Position numbers and translations under genes: made by a program
Notes under the pieces: model-generated
Database searches by the model: none
What the model saw: only the letters and a program-made list of their open reading frames with translations
What the model was told of the DNA's origin: nothing
Assembly (NCBI GenBank): GCA_963773845.1
Contig: CAVZCU010000011.1
Span: forward strand, 62,001 to 126,000
Direction: 5' to 3'
Origin: SIAJ01 sp963773845
Lineage (GTDB): Bacteria > Planctomycetota > Planctomycetia > Gemmatales > Gemmataceae
DNA length: 64,000 bases
In this document: piece after piece, positions 36,441 to 44,915 of the stretch
Layout: every line of letters begins with the position of its first letter
Numbering within the stretch: the stretch's first letter is position 1

Positions 36441-38227
36441 TCAGGTCGTGGCGCAGGCTTCTGCTTTCGAGCGTGCAAGCTCCAGCAGCCGCTCACTTCC
36501 AGTAGGCTCCTGGGTGAGCCACGGAATAATCGCCACTCTTGAGACGGATTGCTGGACCCGCTCGATATGCTGTCGTTCTTCAGCGGCTCGTGCGACAAGC
36601 AGCGGATCGCTTGGTGAGGCCGCAGACAACGACGAGTTGATGACCCATGCCCAAGGCTCGATCCCGGCTCGACGCAAATCGGCCTGAAGCGATTCGGCCT
36701 CCAGCACAGGAGTCGTTTCGGGCAACGTGACGACCAGCATCTTGGTTTGCTTCGGGTCTTGCAACCGCATCATGGGAGTGACCACATGCGCTCCTGGTTG
36801 CAGGTGACGAACGACATCACGGTGATACGAGCCGGTGGCATCGAGCAGGAGCAGCGTGTGGCCTGTGGGGGCGGTATCGACAACCACAAATTTCTCTCTG
36901 GACTCCCGCATGACCCGTGACAATGCCTGAAATACGGCAATTTCCTCGGTGCAGGGCGAACGTAAATCCTCCTCCAGCAGAGTACGCCCCGCCTCATCGA
37001 GATTCTGCCCTTTTGTCTCCATGACATGCTGACGGTAGCGATCTCGCTCAACCTGCGGGTCGATTCGACTCACCATCAGATTGGGAAACGTGGATTCCAC
37101 CGTCATCGACATATGGGCCGCTGGGTCGGTCGTTGTCAGATGCACCGCATGACCACGGGAAGCAAGATCGACGGCAATTGCCGCAGCGACGGTCGTTTTG
37201 CCGACGCCGCCCTTGCCCAGCACCATCACCAGTCCATGCTCGTCCTTTTCAATCTCATCAATCAACTGAGACAGCGGTGGCAGGGAAAGAGGAGCTTGTG
37301 ATGTCGCACTCTGCGGAACAGGTAACGCTGCCGACTTCTCCGAAAGCAAAGCACGCAAGGCGGCTAACCCCACCATGTTCTTGGCCCGGAGTGGCACTTG
37401 ATGCCTTGGCAATGACACGAGTGACGGAGGCAGGGCGAGCATTGCCGCCTTCTCCCGCTCCCGTCATCGCTGCGGCCAAAGGGTCGTCGCTGCCGTTCTC
37501 TGGCATGATCCCATTGATGACGAGTTGCTGGTTTACGATGCCCAAAGTCGCCAGTTCATGACTGGTGCGATCTGCTTCTGCCAGAGACGCCTTCTGGGGG
37601 CGTGAGACAAGAACGACCGTCGTGGTGTCGCCATTTGCCAGTTGTGCCACTGCATGAGCGTATTGTTGCCGCTGCTTCTCCAAGCCGGAGAGCGGTCCTA
37701 AGCAGGAAGCACCGGATTCATTGGAATCAAGATAGTTGCTCCATGCCGTTGGCAATTGAAGGAGCCGGAGCGTGTGGCCGGTGGGAGCCGTATCAAAGAT
37801 GACGTGATCGTACTTTGCGGTCGCCACATCATCGGCCAGCAACCCTGTAAACTCGTCAAAGGCGGCGATCTCCGTGGTGCAAGCCCCGGATAACTGCTCC
37901 TCCATTCCCTTGACCGTCTCCGCAGGCAACACATCACGCACGGGGCCGACAATGCGATCTCGATATGCCTGTGCCGCTGCTTCGGGATTGATATTCAGAG
38001 CGTATAGGCCGGGAACGCCAGGGATCGCAGTGTGCGTCATGCTCTCCAATCGTCACACCAAAGACTTGCCCAAGATTGGAGGCCGGATCGGTGCTGACCA
38101 GCAAGACCTTCTTTCCTTGATCCGCAAGTGCAACCGCCGTGGCACAAGCCAAGGATGTCTTGCCGACGCCACCCTTGCCGGTGAAAAACAGCAGTCGTGT
38201 CGGCCGTTTCAAGAGACGCATTTTCAA
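36441..38227 (-). CDS. arsA: Arsenite efflux ATPase ArsA, two frameshifts
   Basis: ArsA is the two-half ATPase that receives As(III) from ArsD and energises efflux. The A1 half starts MKMRLLKRPTRLLFFTGKGG with VGKTSLACATAVALAD; a shift near 38045 joins it to GVPGLYALNINPEAAAQAYR and DHVIFDTAPTGHTLRLLQLP. A shift near 37440 leads to the A2 half with LVMVLGKGGVGKTTVAAAIA and FVVVDTAPTGHTLLLLDATG. Both P-loops and both DTAPTGHT boxes are present. Cys residues at GACTTEI and SPCTEEI are likely As(III) ligands. The total of about 595 residues is normal. Confidence 0.9.
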
Positions 38228-38245
38228 CCTCTGAATGTAAGCATG

Positions 38246-38642
38246 TTAGCAGCAACACGAGGACGATGAGCCTTTCGTGCCTTCGGCATCGCCGCAGCAG
38301 CCAGTTTTCATCACGGGAAGCTCTGGGAGAGAATCGAGCGTGATTCCAGTCCAGCCCGCCAATTGAGTGCGACTTGGGAAGACGCCCCGACTCACAACCG
38401 CATCGTTCACCACAACCACGAGGCAAGCATTCGCTGCCATGCTTTTTCAACTCTTCTCGCACAAGCTCGCTCGCTGCGAAAAGGGTCGGCTGGTGTGCAG
38501 GATTGATTCGCTGCACTTGGACGCCTTGCCGCTCCAACCACTGAAGGTCGGCTGAAAAAGTCACGAGTGCCGGATCAACGTCTGGGCCGCAGACGCCACT
38601 TGAGCAGCACAAAGGCTTGTCAAAAACTTGTAGTGTGGACAT
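38246..38642 (-). CDS. arsD: Arsenic metallochaperone ArsD, one frameshift
   Basis: MSTLQVFDKPLCCSSGVCGP contains the Cys pair and third Cys (CCxxxxC) that bind As(III) and pass it to ArsA. It continues DLQWLERQGVQVQRINPAHQ and LVREELKKHGSECLP. A one-base shift near 38445 then gives LVVVNDAVVSRGVFPSRTQL and a Cys-rich tail (KTGCCGD and SSSSCCC). The tail supplies the extra vicinal Cys pairs seen in long ArsD proteins. It lies 18 bases upstream of arsA in the same operon. Confidence 0.9.
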
Positions 38643-38694
38643 TTCTTCTCCTTTTCCGAACGCAACATTCTGTTCTGCGATTCAACGGCGACAA

Positions 38695-39087
38695 CTACAG
38701 CGTTTGAATCAGTTCCTTGACCTTCGATTCGATCAGATTCCGCACTTCACGAAATTGCTCCGGGGTCATGTCCCTGGGATCGGGAATCTTCCAGTCCACC
38801 CGCTGCTTGGCGAGGACCAGCGGGCATTCATCGCCACAGCCCATCGTGACGGCGACCTCGACTTCCTTGCCGTTGAAGGCGTCCAACCCTTTCGACGTGT
38901 GCGTGGTCAGGTCGTAGCCGAGTTCCTTCATGGATTCGACGGCTTTCGGATTGACCCGACCGGACGGGCGTGAACCGGCACTGAATGCCTCGACTTTCCC
39001 GGTCCCGTGAATGCGGGCGAACGCCTCGGCCATCTGGCTGCGGTTCGAGTTCTCGACGCAGACGAATACGACTTTTTTCACGAACAC
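38695..39087 (-). CDS. arsC: Arsenate reductase, LMW-phosphatase type
   Basis: The 130-residue enzyme has the P-loop VVFVCVENSNRSQMAEAFAR (CX5R), AFSAGSRPSGRVNP, and the distal VAVTMGCGDECPLVLAKQRV with the redox Cys pair. This is the ArsC class that reduces arsenate with thioredoxin-type donors, or a mycothiol/glutathione variant. WKIPDPRDMTPEQFREVRN is the usual C-terminal block. The start is a GTG at 39087. It lies between arsD and acr3 in the minus-strand operon. No frameshift. Confidence 0.9.
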   Translation of the reverse strand: MFVKKVVFVCVENSNRSQMAEAFARIHGTGKVEAFSAGSRPSGRVNPKAVESMKELGYDLTTHTSKGLDAFNGKEVEVAVTMGCGDECPLVLAKQRVDWKIPDPRDMTPEQFREVRNLIESKVKELIQTL

Positions 39088-39133
39088 ATCTCCTTGGAAG
39101 TTTCACGGCGGCGGCACCAGTGAACGCACGTTT

Positions 39134-40255
39134 TCACATCTTGCCGGTGCTATTCCTTGTGGGACACGCTGCAGGGGCCGCAGCCGCAACTCTTTCGTCT
39201 ACGGCGGCTTCTCCCCCGAAGTACCGCTTCTGAAAATACAGCGCCACGTTTACCAGACCGATCATCACCGGAACCTCGACCAGAGGACCGATGACGGCGG
39301 TGAAGGCAACACCGGAATTGATTCCGAAGACGGCCACTGCCACTGCAATCGCCAACTCGAAGTTGTTGCTCGCAGCCGTGAACGCAATCGTGGTCGTCTT
39401 GGAATAGTCCGCTCCGCTCTTTCTGCCCATCCAGAAACTCACGAGGAACATCACGACGAAGTAGATCAGGAGCGGCACGGCGATGCGCAACACGTCCAGA
39501 GGAATCTGAACGATGAGGTTCCCCTTCAGGCTGAACATGACCAGGATCGTGAACAGTAAGGCGACCAGCGTGAGGGGGCTGATCGTGGGGATAAACCGCC
39601 GCTCGTACCAGTCCCGTCCTTTGGCCTTCAGCATGACGAAGCGAGTTGCCATGCCCGCCAGGAACGGGATGCCAAGGTAAATGAAGACGCTCCAGGCGAT
39701 TTCACCGATGCTCACCTGGACGGTGCTTCCTTGAAGCCCGAACAGCGGCGGCAGGACCGTGATGAACACCCAGGCGTAGACGCTGTAAAACAAAACCTGG
39801 AAGACGCTGTTGAAAGCCACCAGACCGGCAGCGTACTCGCTGTCGCCTTTTGCCAGTTCATTCCAGACAATGACCATCGCAATACAACGAGCCAGACCAA
39901 TCAAGATCAGGCCGACCATGTACTCCGGGTAGTTGTGCAGAAACAGGATTGCCAGGGCGAACATCAGGATCGGGCCGATCAGCCAGTTCTGCACGAGCGA
40001 TAGGCCGAGAATCTTCCAGTTGCGGAAAACCTTGCCCATCTCTTCGTACCGAACCTTCGCCAACGGCGGGTACATCATCAGGATCAACCCGATGGCGATG
40101 GGGATGTTGGTCGTGCCGATCTGAAAACCGTTGATCCATGTCTCGATCCCTGGAACAAAACGCCCCACGGCGACTCCTGCCGCCATCGCCAGGAAAATCC
40201 ATAGCGTCAGGTAACGGTCCAGGAAAGTGAGACGTTTGGCGGGTCCATTGTCCAT
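39134..40255 (-). CDS. acr3: Arsenite transporter Acr3
   Basis: The 373-residue membrane protein has ten predicted helices and the family signatures KRLTFLDRYLTLWIFLAMAA, IGLILMMYPPLAKVRYEEMG, the Cys-containing LIGLARCIAMVIVWNELAKG and FTAASNNFELAIAVAVAVFG. The conserved Cys in helix 4 and Glu in helix 9 are needed for arsenite export in this family. The C-terminus ends in a short Ala-rich tail with one Cys. It is located between arsR and arsC, as expected for a complete ars operon. Confidence 0.92.
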   Translation of the reverse strand: MDNGPAKRLTFLDRYLTLWIFLAMAAGVAVGRFVPGIETWINGFQIGTTNIPIAIGLILMMYPPLAKVRYEEMGKVFRNWKILGLSLVQNWLIGPILMFALAILFLHNYPEYMVGLILIGLARCIAMVIVWNELAKGDSEYAAGLVAFNSVFQVLFYSVYAWVFITVLPPLFGLQGSTVQVSIGEIAWSVFIYLGIPFLAGMATRFVMLKAKGRDWYERRFIPTISPLTLVALLFTILVMFSLKGNLIVQIPLDVLRIAVPLLIYFVVMFLVSFWMGRKSGADYSKTTTIAFTAASNNFELAIAVAVAVFGINSGVAFTAVIGPLVEVPVMIGLVNVALYFQKRYFGGEAAVDERVAAAAPAACPTRNSTGKM

Positions 40256-40375
40256 TTTCTCTTCTCCTTGCGATGCCGCCGCTCACGTCGTTCATGACGA
40301 TAGCTCTGGTCCTGGCGAACACCTGGGCGAAAGTTCCGAAGAACTCCGCTGCCCGTTTCCTGATTCCTTGATTCA

Positions 40376-40774
40376 TCATGAACAGCCCGCCATTTTCCGT
40401 CCCTTGCTGCGGTCGCTGACTTCTTCCATGAGGCATAACCCTTGGTCCAAAAGCGACCGCACGCAGAGGTCCACGAGGCGGTAGTGGATGTTGTTGCCTT
40501 CCCGACGTGAGGCCAGGATGCCCAGGTCGGAAAGGCGCTGAAGCTGGTTCGACACGGCCTGCGGCTTCATCCCGACCGAGGCGGCGAGGTCGGTCACGCA
40601 GAGTTCGTCCGCCCGCACCAGGGCGTGCAATAGACGAAGGCGGGTGTCGTTTGCCAGCACTTTGAAGACCGCAGCCAAACCGCCCGCCTGGATCGACGAC
40701 AGCAGCGGTCGGTCTTTCAAATCAGGCTTGGCGCAACAACCAGCATCAGCGTTCTTTGCGGTTTTCGTCTTCAT
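40376..40774 (-). CDS. arsR: ArsR-family transcriptional repressor
   Basis: From MKTKTAKNADAGCCAKPDLK the 132-residue protein has an N-terminal Cys pair (GCC) and a winged helix: GGLAAVFKVLANDTRLRLLH, ADELCVTDLAASVGMKPQAV, SNQLQRLSDLGILASRREGN. The Cys in DELCVTDL on helix 3 together with the N-terminal Cys pair could form the As(III) site. It is the first gene of the ars operon and a perfect inverted repeat lies just upstream, so it probably controls acr3, arsC, arsD, arsA and perhaps the divergent arsI. Confidence 0.88.
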   Translation of the reverse strand: MKTKTAKNADAGCCAKPDLKDRPLLSSIQAGGLAAVFKVLANDTRLRLLHALVRADELCVTDLAASVGMKPQAVSNQLQRLSDLGILASRREGNNIHYRLVDLCVRSLLDQGLCLMEEVSDRSKGRKMAGCS

Positions 40775-40794
40775 GTCGTCTTCTCTCATACACT

Positions 40795-40815
40795 ATTACA
40801 TCTGTATGATGTAAT
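40795..40815. promoter_or_regulatory. Perfect inverted repeat, likely ArsR operator
   Basis: ATTACATC and GATGTAAT arms are separated by five bases, centred 31 bp upstream of arsR and about 160 bp upstream of arsI. This is the usual size and symmetry of ArsR/SmtB operators. Confidence 0.65.
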
Positions 40816-40966
40816 ATATGGAAGTCAAGGCTGGCCCCCTGGACCGAACGGACAAGGCCGATTCACGAACCGAATCTTTGCGTCTTTTTCGTATCGCCCC
40901 CGTCTGTCTGGTCGGAAAGGCTGGTCGTCAGCCAATGCAAGAAACCAAAAAGACGAGGACAGATCC

Positions 40967-41518
40967 ATGAAGAACGAATCCGCCGTGCAGTTCGAGACGC
41001 ACAGCCGCATCCACATGGGCTTGACGGTGAAGAGTCTGGAGCGGTCAATCGCCTTCTACTCCACCCTGTTCGGTCAGGGGCCGACGAAGACTCGGCCCCG
41101 CTACGCCAAGTTCGAGGTTGCCGAACCGCCCGTGAACTTGGCAATCAACGAGGTCGGGGGAGCGACCGGCCCGAACAACCCGGTTGCGCACTTCGGCATC
41201 CAGGTAAAATCGACGATAGCGGTCGGAAACGTCGCCGACCGGCTCCAGGCGGCGGGCCTGGAAACCGCCGCCGAGGAGAACGTGACCTGCTGCTACGCCG
41301 TCCAGAACAAGGTGTGGGCGACCGACCCGGACGGCAACAAGTGGGAAACCTACGTCGTCCTCGACAACGATGGCACGCAGCACCAATCGACTCAGAATGC
41401 CTGCTGTGCCGACAAACCGGGCTGTTGTGAGGACAAGGCCGCTTGCTGCAGGGAGATACCGAATTCCGAGACTGAGAAAGGCAAGCCACAGTCGAACGCC
41501 TGTGCTTGTTCCGCATAA
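40967..41518 (+). CDS. arsI: ArsI-like VOC protein (C-As lyase family) with Cys-rich tail
   Basis: The 183-residue protein has IHMGLTVKSLERSIAFYSTL, VNLAINEVGG, HFGIQVKSTIAVGNVADRL and ENVTCCYAVQNKVWATDPDG, then WETYVVL. The Cys pair in VTCCYA together with the VOC metal residues is the ArsI signature; these Fe(II) enzymes cleave the carbon-arsenic bond of trivalent methyl- or aryl-arsenicals. CadI proteins look similar, so cadmium binding is the alternative. The tail with CCADKPGCCEDKAACC adds several Cys pairs. It is transcribed away from arsR. Confidence 0.85.
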   Translation: MKNESAVQFETHSRIHMGLTVKSLERSIAFYSTLFGQGPTKTRPRYAKFEVAEPPVNLAINEVGGATGPNNPVAHFGIQVKSTIAVGNVADRLQAAGLETAAEENVTCCYAVQNKVWATDPDGNKWETYVVLDNDGTQHQSTQNACCADKPGCCEDKAACCREIPNSETEKGKPQSNACACSA

Positions 41519-41540
41519 GGCATAACATCGAGGGCTGGCG

Positions 41541-42116
41541 ATGACGGTTCAACCCACGACTGATGCCATCTGGACGCACCTGAGTTCGGACCTGCGGCAG
41601 TTCATTCGCCGCAGGGTTTCCGACGACCACGTTGCCGACGATCTGCTCCAGGAGACGTTCGTGCGGGTCCACGGCAATATCGAAACACTTCAGGATGCGG
41701 ATTGTGTGGCGGCGTGGGTGTACCGGATCGCCCGGAACGTCATCCACGACCACCAGCGCAGGGCCACGAACTCCACCGTGGCCCTCGCCGATGCCGATCC
41801 CGCTGATGATTGCGACGGTCAACTGAGCCAGCTTCATTGTCGTGGCGCTGGCTGGCTGGACGAGATGATTCGGTCGCTGCCGGACGGCTATCGGGAGGCG
41901 GTGCAGTTGGCCGAGGTCGAGGGGCTGCCGCAGCAAGAGGTCGCCGACCGGCTGGGCCTGTCGCTCTCGGGGGCGAAATCCCGCATCCAGCGAGGGCGGG
42001 CCATGCTCAAGGACGTTCTCGAACAGTGCTGCCACTTCGAGTTCGACGGGCGTGGCAACATGATGGATTACGACCCGAAGCCCGACCGCAAGGTGTGCCG
42101 AGATTGCGGTGAATAG
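41541..42116 (+). CDS. sigZ: RNA polymerase sigma factor SigZ
   Basis: The 191-residue ECF sigma factor has sigma-2 FIRRRVSDDHVADDLLQETF and sigma-4 DGYREAVQLAEVEGLPQQEV then GLSLSGAKSRIQRGRAML. The C-terminal extension with EQCCHFEFDGRGNMMDY and a final CRDCGE is typical of SigZ. It follows arsI by 22 bases in the same direction. The paired Cys at the end could sense a metal or redox change, which would fit the arsenic context; that is inference. No frameshift. Confidence 0.85.
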   Translation: MTVQPTTDAIWTHLSSDLRQFIRRRVSDDHVADDLLQETFVRVHGNIETLQDADCVAAWVYRIARNVIHDHQRRATNSTVALADADPADDCDGQLSQLHCRGAGWLDEMIRSLPDGYREAVQLAEVEGLPQQEVADRLGLSLSGAKSRIQRGRAMLKDVLEQCCHFEFDGRGNMMDYDPKPDRKVCRDCGE

Positions 42117-42135
42117 AGTGCGTCGAAGCTGACCA

Positions 42136-42693
42136 TTACTCCACGATCTCCCGGATAACCCGGCAGGGATTTCCGGCGGCGAAAACGCTCATCGGGATGT
42201 CTTTCGTGACGACGCTCCCGGCCCCGATGACCGACTTCGAGCCGATCTTCACACCGGGGCAGATGATCGCCCCGCCACCAACCCATACATCGGACCCGAT
42301 CTCGATGGGTTTTGCGAACTCTTGCTTGCGGCGAAGTTCGGCATTCATCGGGTGTGTGGCGGTGTAGATTTGGACCGCAGGGCCAAACAGCGTGAAGTCA
42401 CCAATTCTCACAACGCACACGTCAAGGACGACGCAGTTGAAGTTGAAGAATACCCGCTCGCCCAGCAGGATGTTCGAGCCGTAGTCGCAGAAGAATGGCG
42501 GCTGCATCCAGACCGACTCCCCGCCTCTGCCGAAAAGCTGCTTCAAGATGGAGCGGCGGGCGTCTTGATCCCGTTCACGGGTCGCATTCAAGTCCTGGCA
42601 CAAATCCCTGGCACGGTCCCTGGCCTGGACGAGTTCGGGGTCGAGAGGATCGTACAATTCACCACCCAGCATCTTGTCCTTTTCGGTTTGCAT
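42136..42693 (-). CDS. maa: Maltose O-acetyltransferase-like enzyme
   Basis: The 185-residue protein starts MQTEKDKMLGGELYDPLDPE and has the left-handed beta-helix hexapeptide repeats. FGRGGESVWMQPPFFCDYGS and NILLGERVFFNFNCVVLDVC are characteristic of Maa/NodL/LacA acetyltransferases, as are IYTATHPMNAELRRKQEFAK with the catalytic His and GSDVWVGGGAIICPGVKIGS. It transfers acetyl from acetyl-CoA to a sugar; Maa against another sugar cannot be told. It lies directly after a cupin gene on the minus strand. Confidence 0.85.
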   Translation of the reverse strand: MQTEKDKMLGGELYDPLDPELVQARDRARDLCQDLNATRERDQDARRSILKQLFGRGGESVWMQPPFFCDYGSNILLGERVFFNFNCVVLDVCVVRIGDFTLFGPAVQIYTATHPMNAELRRKQEFAKPIEIGSDVWVGGGAIICPGVKIGSKSVIGAGSVVTKDIPMSVFAAGNPCRVIREIVE

Positions 42694-42709
42694 CGGAACT
42701 TCTCCATCG

Positions 42710-43188
42710 CTAATGCCCCGGCAACCTGATCTCGATTCCGTACCTCGGCGCAACGGCCAGTAGCTTCTCGATCTCTTCCTTCGTCGGCGGCAAAGCGGTC
42801 GTGGCTCCCTGGGCGACCGACACTCCGAACTCGAAGAACATCTGTTCCAGTCCAGCCGGTGCGACCGAGATCAGCATCTTCGCTGGACGATCCGTCTCGT
42901 TCTTGAAGGAGTGCGGCATCCCAACCGGCATGTTGGCAAACATCCCGGCGTCGCCACGATTCGCTTCTCGCCGATTTGGAGGGTAATCTCGCCTTCCAGG
43001 ATGTAGAAGCCTTCTTCCTCCCGGCTGTGGACGTGCGGTGGCGGCCCGCCGCCCGGAGGCACGATGGCTTCCCAAATGGCGTACTTGCCATTTGTGTCCT
43101 CGCCGGTCGCCAGAAAGCGATACACATCACCGACAACGGCGATGGTGCGGCCTTCGCCGGGCTGTCTCAGAGTTGGTTGGTGCGTCAT
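42710..43188 (-). CDS. Cupin-domain protein, one frameshift
   Basis: MTHQPTLRQPGEGRTIAVVG then YAIWEAIVPPGGGPPPHVHS and REEEGFYILEGEITLQIGEK is a clear cupin metal motif (HxHxxxxEgfYiLeGe). A base change near 42950 breaks the frame; in the next frame MFANMPVGMPHSFKNETDRP completes motif 2, and the protein ends GIEIRLPGH at 42710. The total is about 159 residues. It looks like the quercetin-2,3-dioxygenase-type single cupins. Function not known. Confidence 0.75.
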
Positions 43189-43222
43189 GAAAAAGAAGCC
43201 GCCTTTCTGTGCTTCGTTGCTC

Positions 43223-43837
43223 TTACTTCGTCGCAACCCCACGGGACGTGTAGCCGTGCGTCTTGGGGAAGCTGCCCATGTAGAATTGATCTACTCGAAC
43301 GGACGAGAATGGCTCAGCGGTCACGAGCCCACGAATGTCTCGGTCCAGCCGACAGCCATCAGCCAGACACATCTCCAGCCAGTTCAGGCGACGCTGCCAC
43401 TTCTGGACGTTCGGTTCCGGGCTGAGACCATGCTCCAGAAAGAGGAACCGGCCACCCGGCTTCAGCACCCGGAACACTTCCGCCAGAGCTTGGGCGACCC
43501 CGGCGATGCTGCACAGCGTATAGGTGCTGACGACGCAATCAAATGTGTCGTTATGGAAGGGAAGTTGTTCGCCGCTCAGAACCCTCTGATCCACTTCGAT
43601 CTTCGTTTTCTTGATCCGCTTGCGGGCGAGCGAGTGCATCCCGACGTTCGGATCGACGGTCGTGATCTTGCGGACACCCTCGGGGTAGAAAGGCAGGTTC
43701 AGGCCAGTGCCGAAGCCGATTTCCAGAACGTCCCCGTAAGCGTTGGCGAGAAGGGCTCGGCGGCGAGTAGCCACCAAGGGCCTGTTCAAGAGGACGTCGC
43801 AAAGGCGTGGGAAGATGACCTGCGTGTAGAACCCCAC
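43223..43837 (-). CDS. Class I SAM-dependent methyltransferase (UbiE-like)
   Basis: The 204-residue enzyme has GDVLEIGFGTGLNLPFYPEG (motif I), KITTVDPNVGMHSLARKRIK (motif II), DTFDCVVSTYTLCSIAGVAQ and VFRVLKPGGRFLFLEHGLSP. The Phe in EIGFGTG, in place of the usual Cys, and the SxYTLCSI block place it with phosphatidylethanolamine-methyltransferase-like and UbiE-like proteins. The C-terminus (QFYMGSFPKTHGYTSRGVA) is typical of the group. It probably acts on a lipid or small molecule. No frameshift. Confidence 0.85.
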   Translation of the reverse strand: MGFYTQVIFPRLCDVLLNRPLVATRRRALLANAYGDVLEIGFGTGLNLPFYPEGVRKITTVDPNVGMHSLARKRIKKTKIEVDQRVLSGEQLPFHNDTFDCVVSTYTLCSIAGVAQALAEVFRVLKPGGRFLFLEHGLSPEPNVQKWQRRLNWLEMCLADGCRLDRDIRGLVTAEPFSSVRVDQFYMGSFPKTHGYTSRGVATK

Positions 43838-43850
43838 GAAGTCCTCCGAT

Positions 43851-44162
43851 TCACTTCAACAGCAGCAACAGCATCACCACCGGCGTCTTTGCCTTGATTG
43901 AGTGTTTCAGTCCCGCCGGCATGTGAACCGACGTTCCAGCTTGAGCGTCCTGCACATCATCGCCGAGGCCCAAAGTCGCCTCGCCCTTCACGAAGAACAA
44001 CATGACAGGTTTCGCCGCCGTGTGTTCGGAAAGCTCCTGGCCCTGGCCGAAGCCGAAAATGACCGCCTTGATTCGATCATCCTGAAAGACCGTGCGGCTC
44101 AAGATGCTGTCAGCGGGCGGCTCGGCTTCTTTGGCCAGGTCGAGGATGTGGGTGTAGGTCAT
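43851..44162 (-). CDS. Small cupin, copy 3 (intact)
   Basis: The 103-residue product MTYTHILDLAKEAEPPADSI, then FQDDRIKAVIFGFGQGQELS and EHTAAKPVMLFFVKGEATLG, GSTVHMPAGLKHSIKA-type motif 2, is a one-domain cupin. The two His groups bind a metal. It is the same family as the damaged cupin at 27471-27779, with about 80 percent of aligned residues shared by eye. The 60 bases upstream match the spacer of that copy. The reaction is unknown. Confidence 0.8.
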   Translation of the reverse strand: MTYTHILDLAKEAEPPADSILSRTVFQDDRIKAVIFGFGQGQELSEHTAAKPVMLFFVKGEATLGLGDDVQDAQAGTSVHMPAGLKHSIKAKTPVVMLLLLLK

Positions 44163-44221
44163 GGCTCTCCTTCACGAGTGGGCTGGGAGCCTGCAAATCG
44201 GATTCCCGGTATTTTAGCTGT

Positions 44222-44269
44222 ATGCCGAAAAAGGACCGCAAGCCGAAGGTCAGTTCGTCCGCTGGGAAA
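44222..44269 (+). pseudogene. 5' fragment of a third GIY-YIG-Cdd1 gene
   Basis: MPKKDRKPKVSSSAGK parallels MSRKDRKPKAKPSGEK of the intact copy at 27841, at the same distance from a cupin gene. The similarity stops there and the following 190 bases carry no trace of the nuclease. The stretch 44270-44459 has no gene I can support. Confidence 0.6.
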
Positions 44270-44459
44270 GTTCTTCGCCATCCCAACCTCGACACGAATT
44301 CTATCGGATTGCGTGTCACTCTCTGGTGGTCAACGGCTGCCAGCTTGGTCGTTTGGTGGATTGGGCAGCGACCGAGCCGTGACGCCTCCAGCAAGCAGAT
44401 GCGTAAGATGACGGCAGAGAATACGCCGCAGCGCAGCAGCTTTATTTGAGGGGTGTGCG

Positions 44460-44775
44460 ATGAACCTGTCCGCCGTGGAAGCCATCAATCGGGTCAACGA
44501 GTCGGTCACGGTGGAAATGCTCGTCCAGAGGACGAAAAGTTGCACCGGCTCCAGCCAAGTCTTCCTGGACTCCGAGGCGAGCCACCGTGACCCAAAAAAC
44601 TTGGGCGTGATCGTCACCGAGGGTGGACGGGCGAAATTCAGCGAGGCGGGCATTGACGACCCGACCGCCCACTTCAAGGGCAAGACAATCCGAGTTCATG
44701 GCGTGGTGATCCGCAAGGAGAAGCCGGCCCTACATCGAGGTGAACGATCCCAGCCAGATCGAGATGGTGAACTAG
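44460..44775 (+). CDS. OB-like domain protein, one frameshift
   Basis: MNLSAVEAINRVNESVTVEM then LVQRTKSCTGSSQVFLDSEA and AHFKGKTIRVHGVVIRKEK is followed, after removal of one extra C near 44730, by RPYIEVNDPSQIEMVN and a TAG at 44775. The length is about 104 residues. The pattern VTVEMLVQ...FLDS...GKTIRVxGxV...YIEVNDPSQI is typical of OB folds. It resembles the last 70 residues of the sigma-factor fusion at 28772 (GKTIRVSGRIN...LVLEDVSQF), so the same domain occurs alone and fused. Ligand unknown. Confidence 0.6.
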
Positions 44776-44915
44776 CGGCGCAGGTTATTCGGACCGGACC
44801 TGCGGGAAGGGATTGTTGCCGCATCGCCAACAGAAGCCTTTCTGCGGCGTTTTTCCATGCTAAACTTGGCTATCGAAGCGGGGAATCGTTTTCCTGGGAC
44901 TGATTTCGACCCGAG

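Noticed and set aside
41145..42035. 296-codon frame on the minus strand
   Set aside because: Antisense to arsI and sigZ, both of which have clear motifs.
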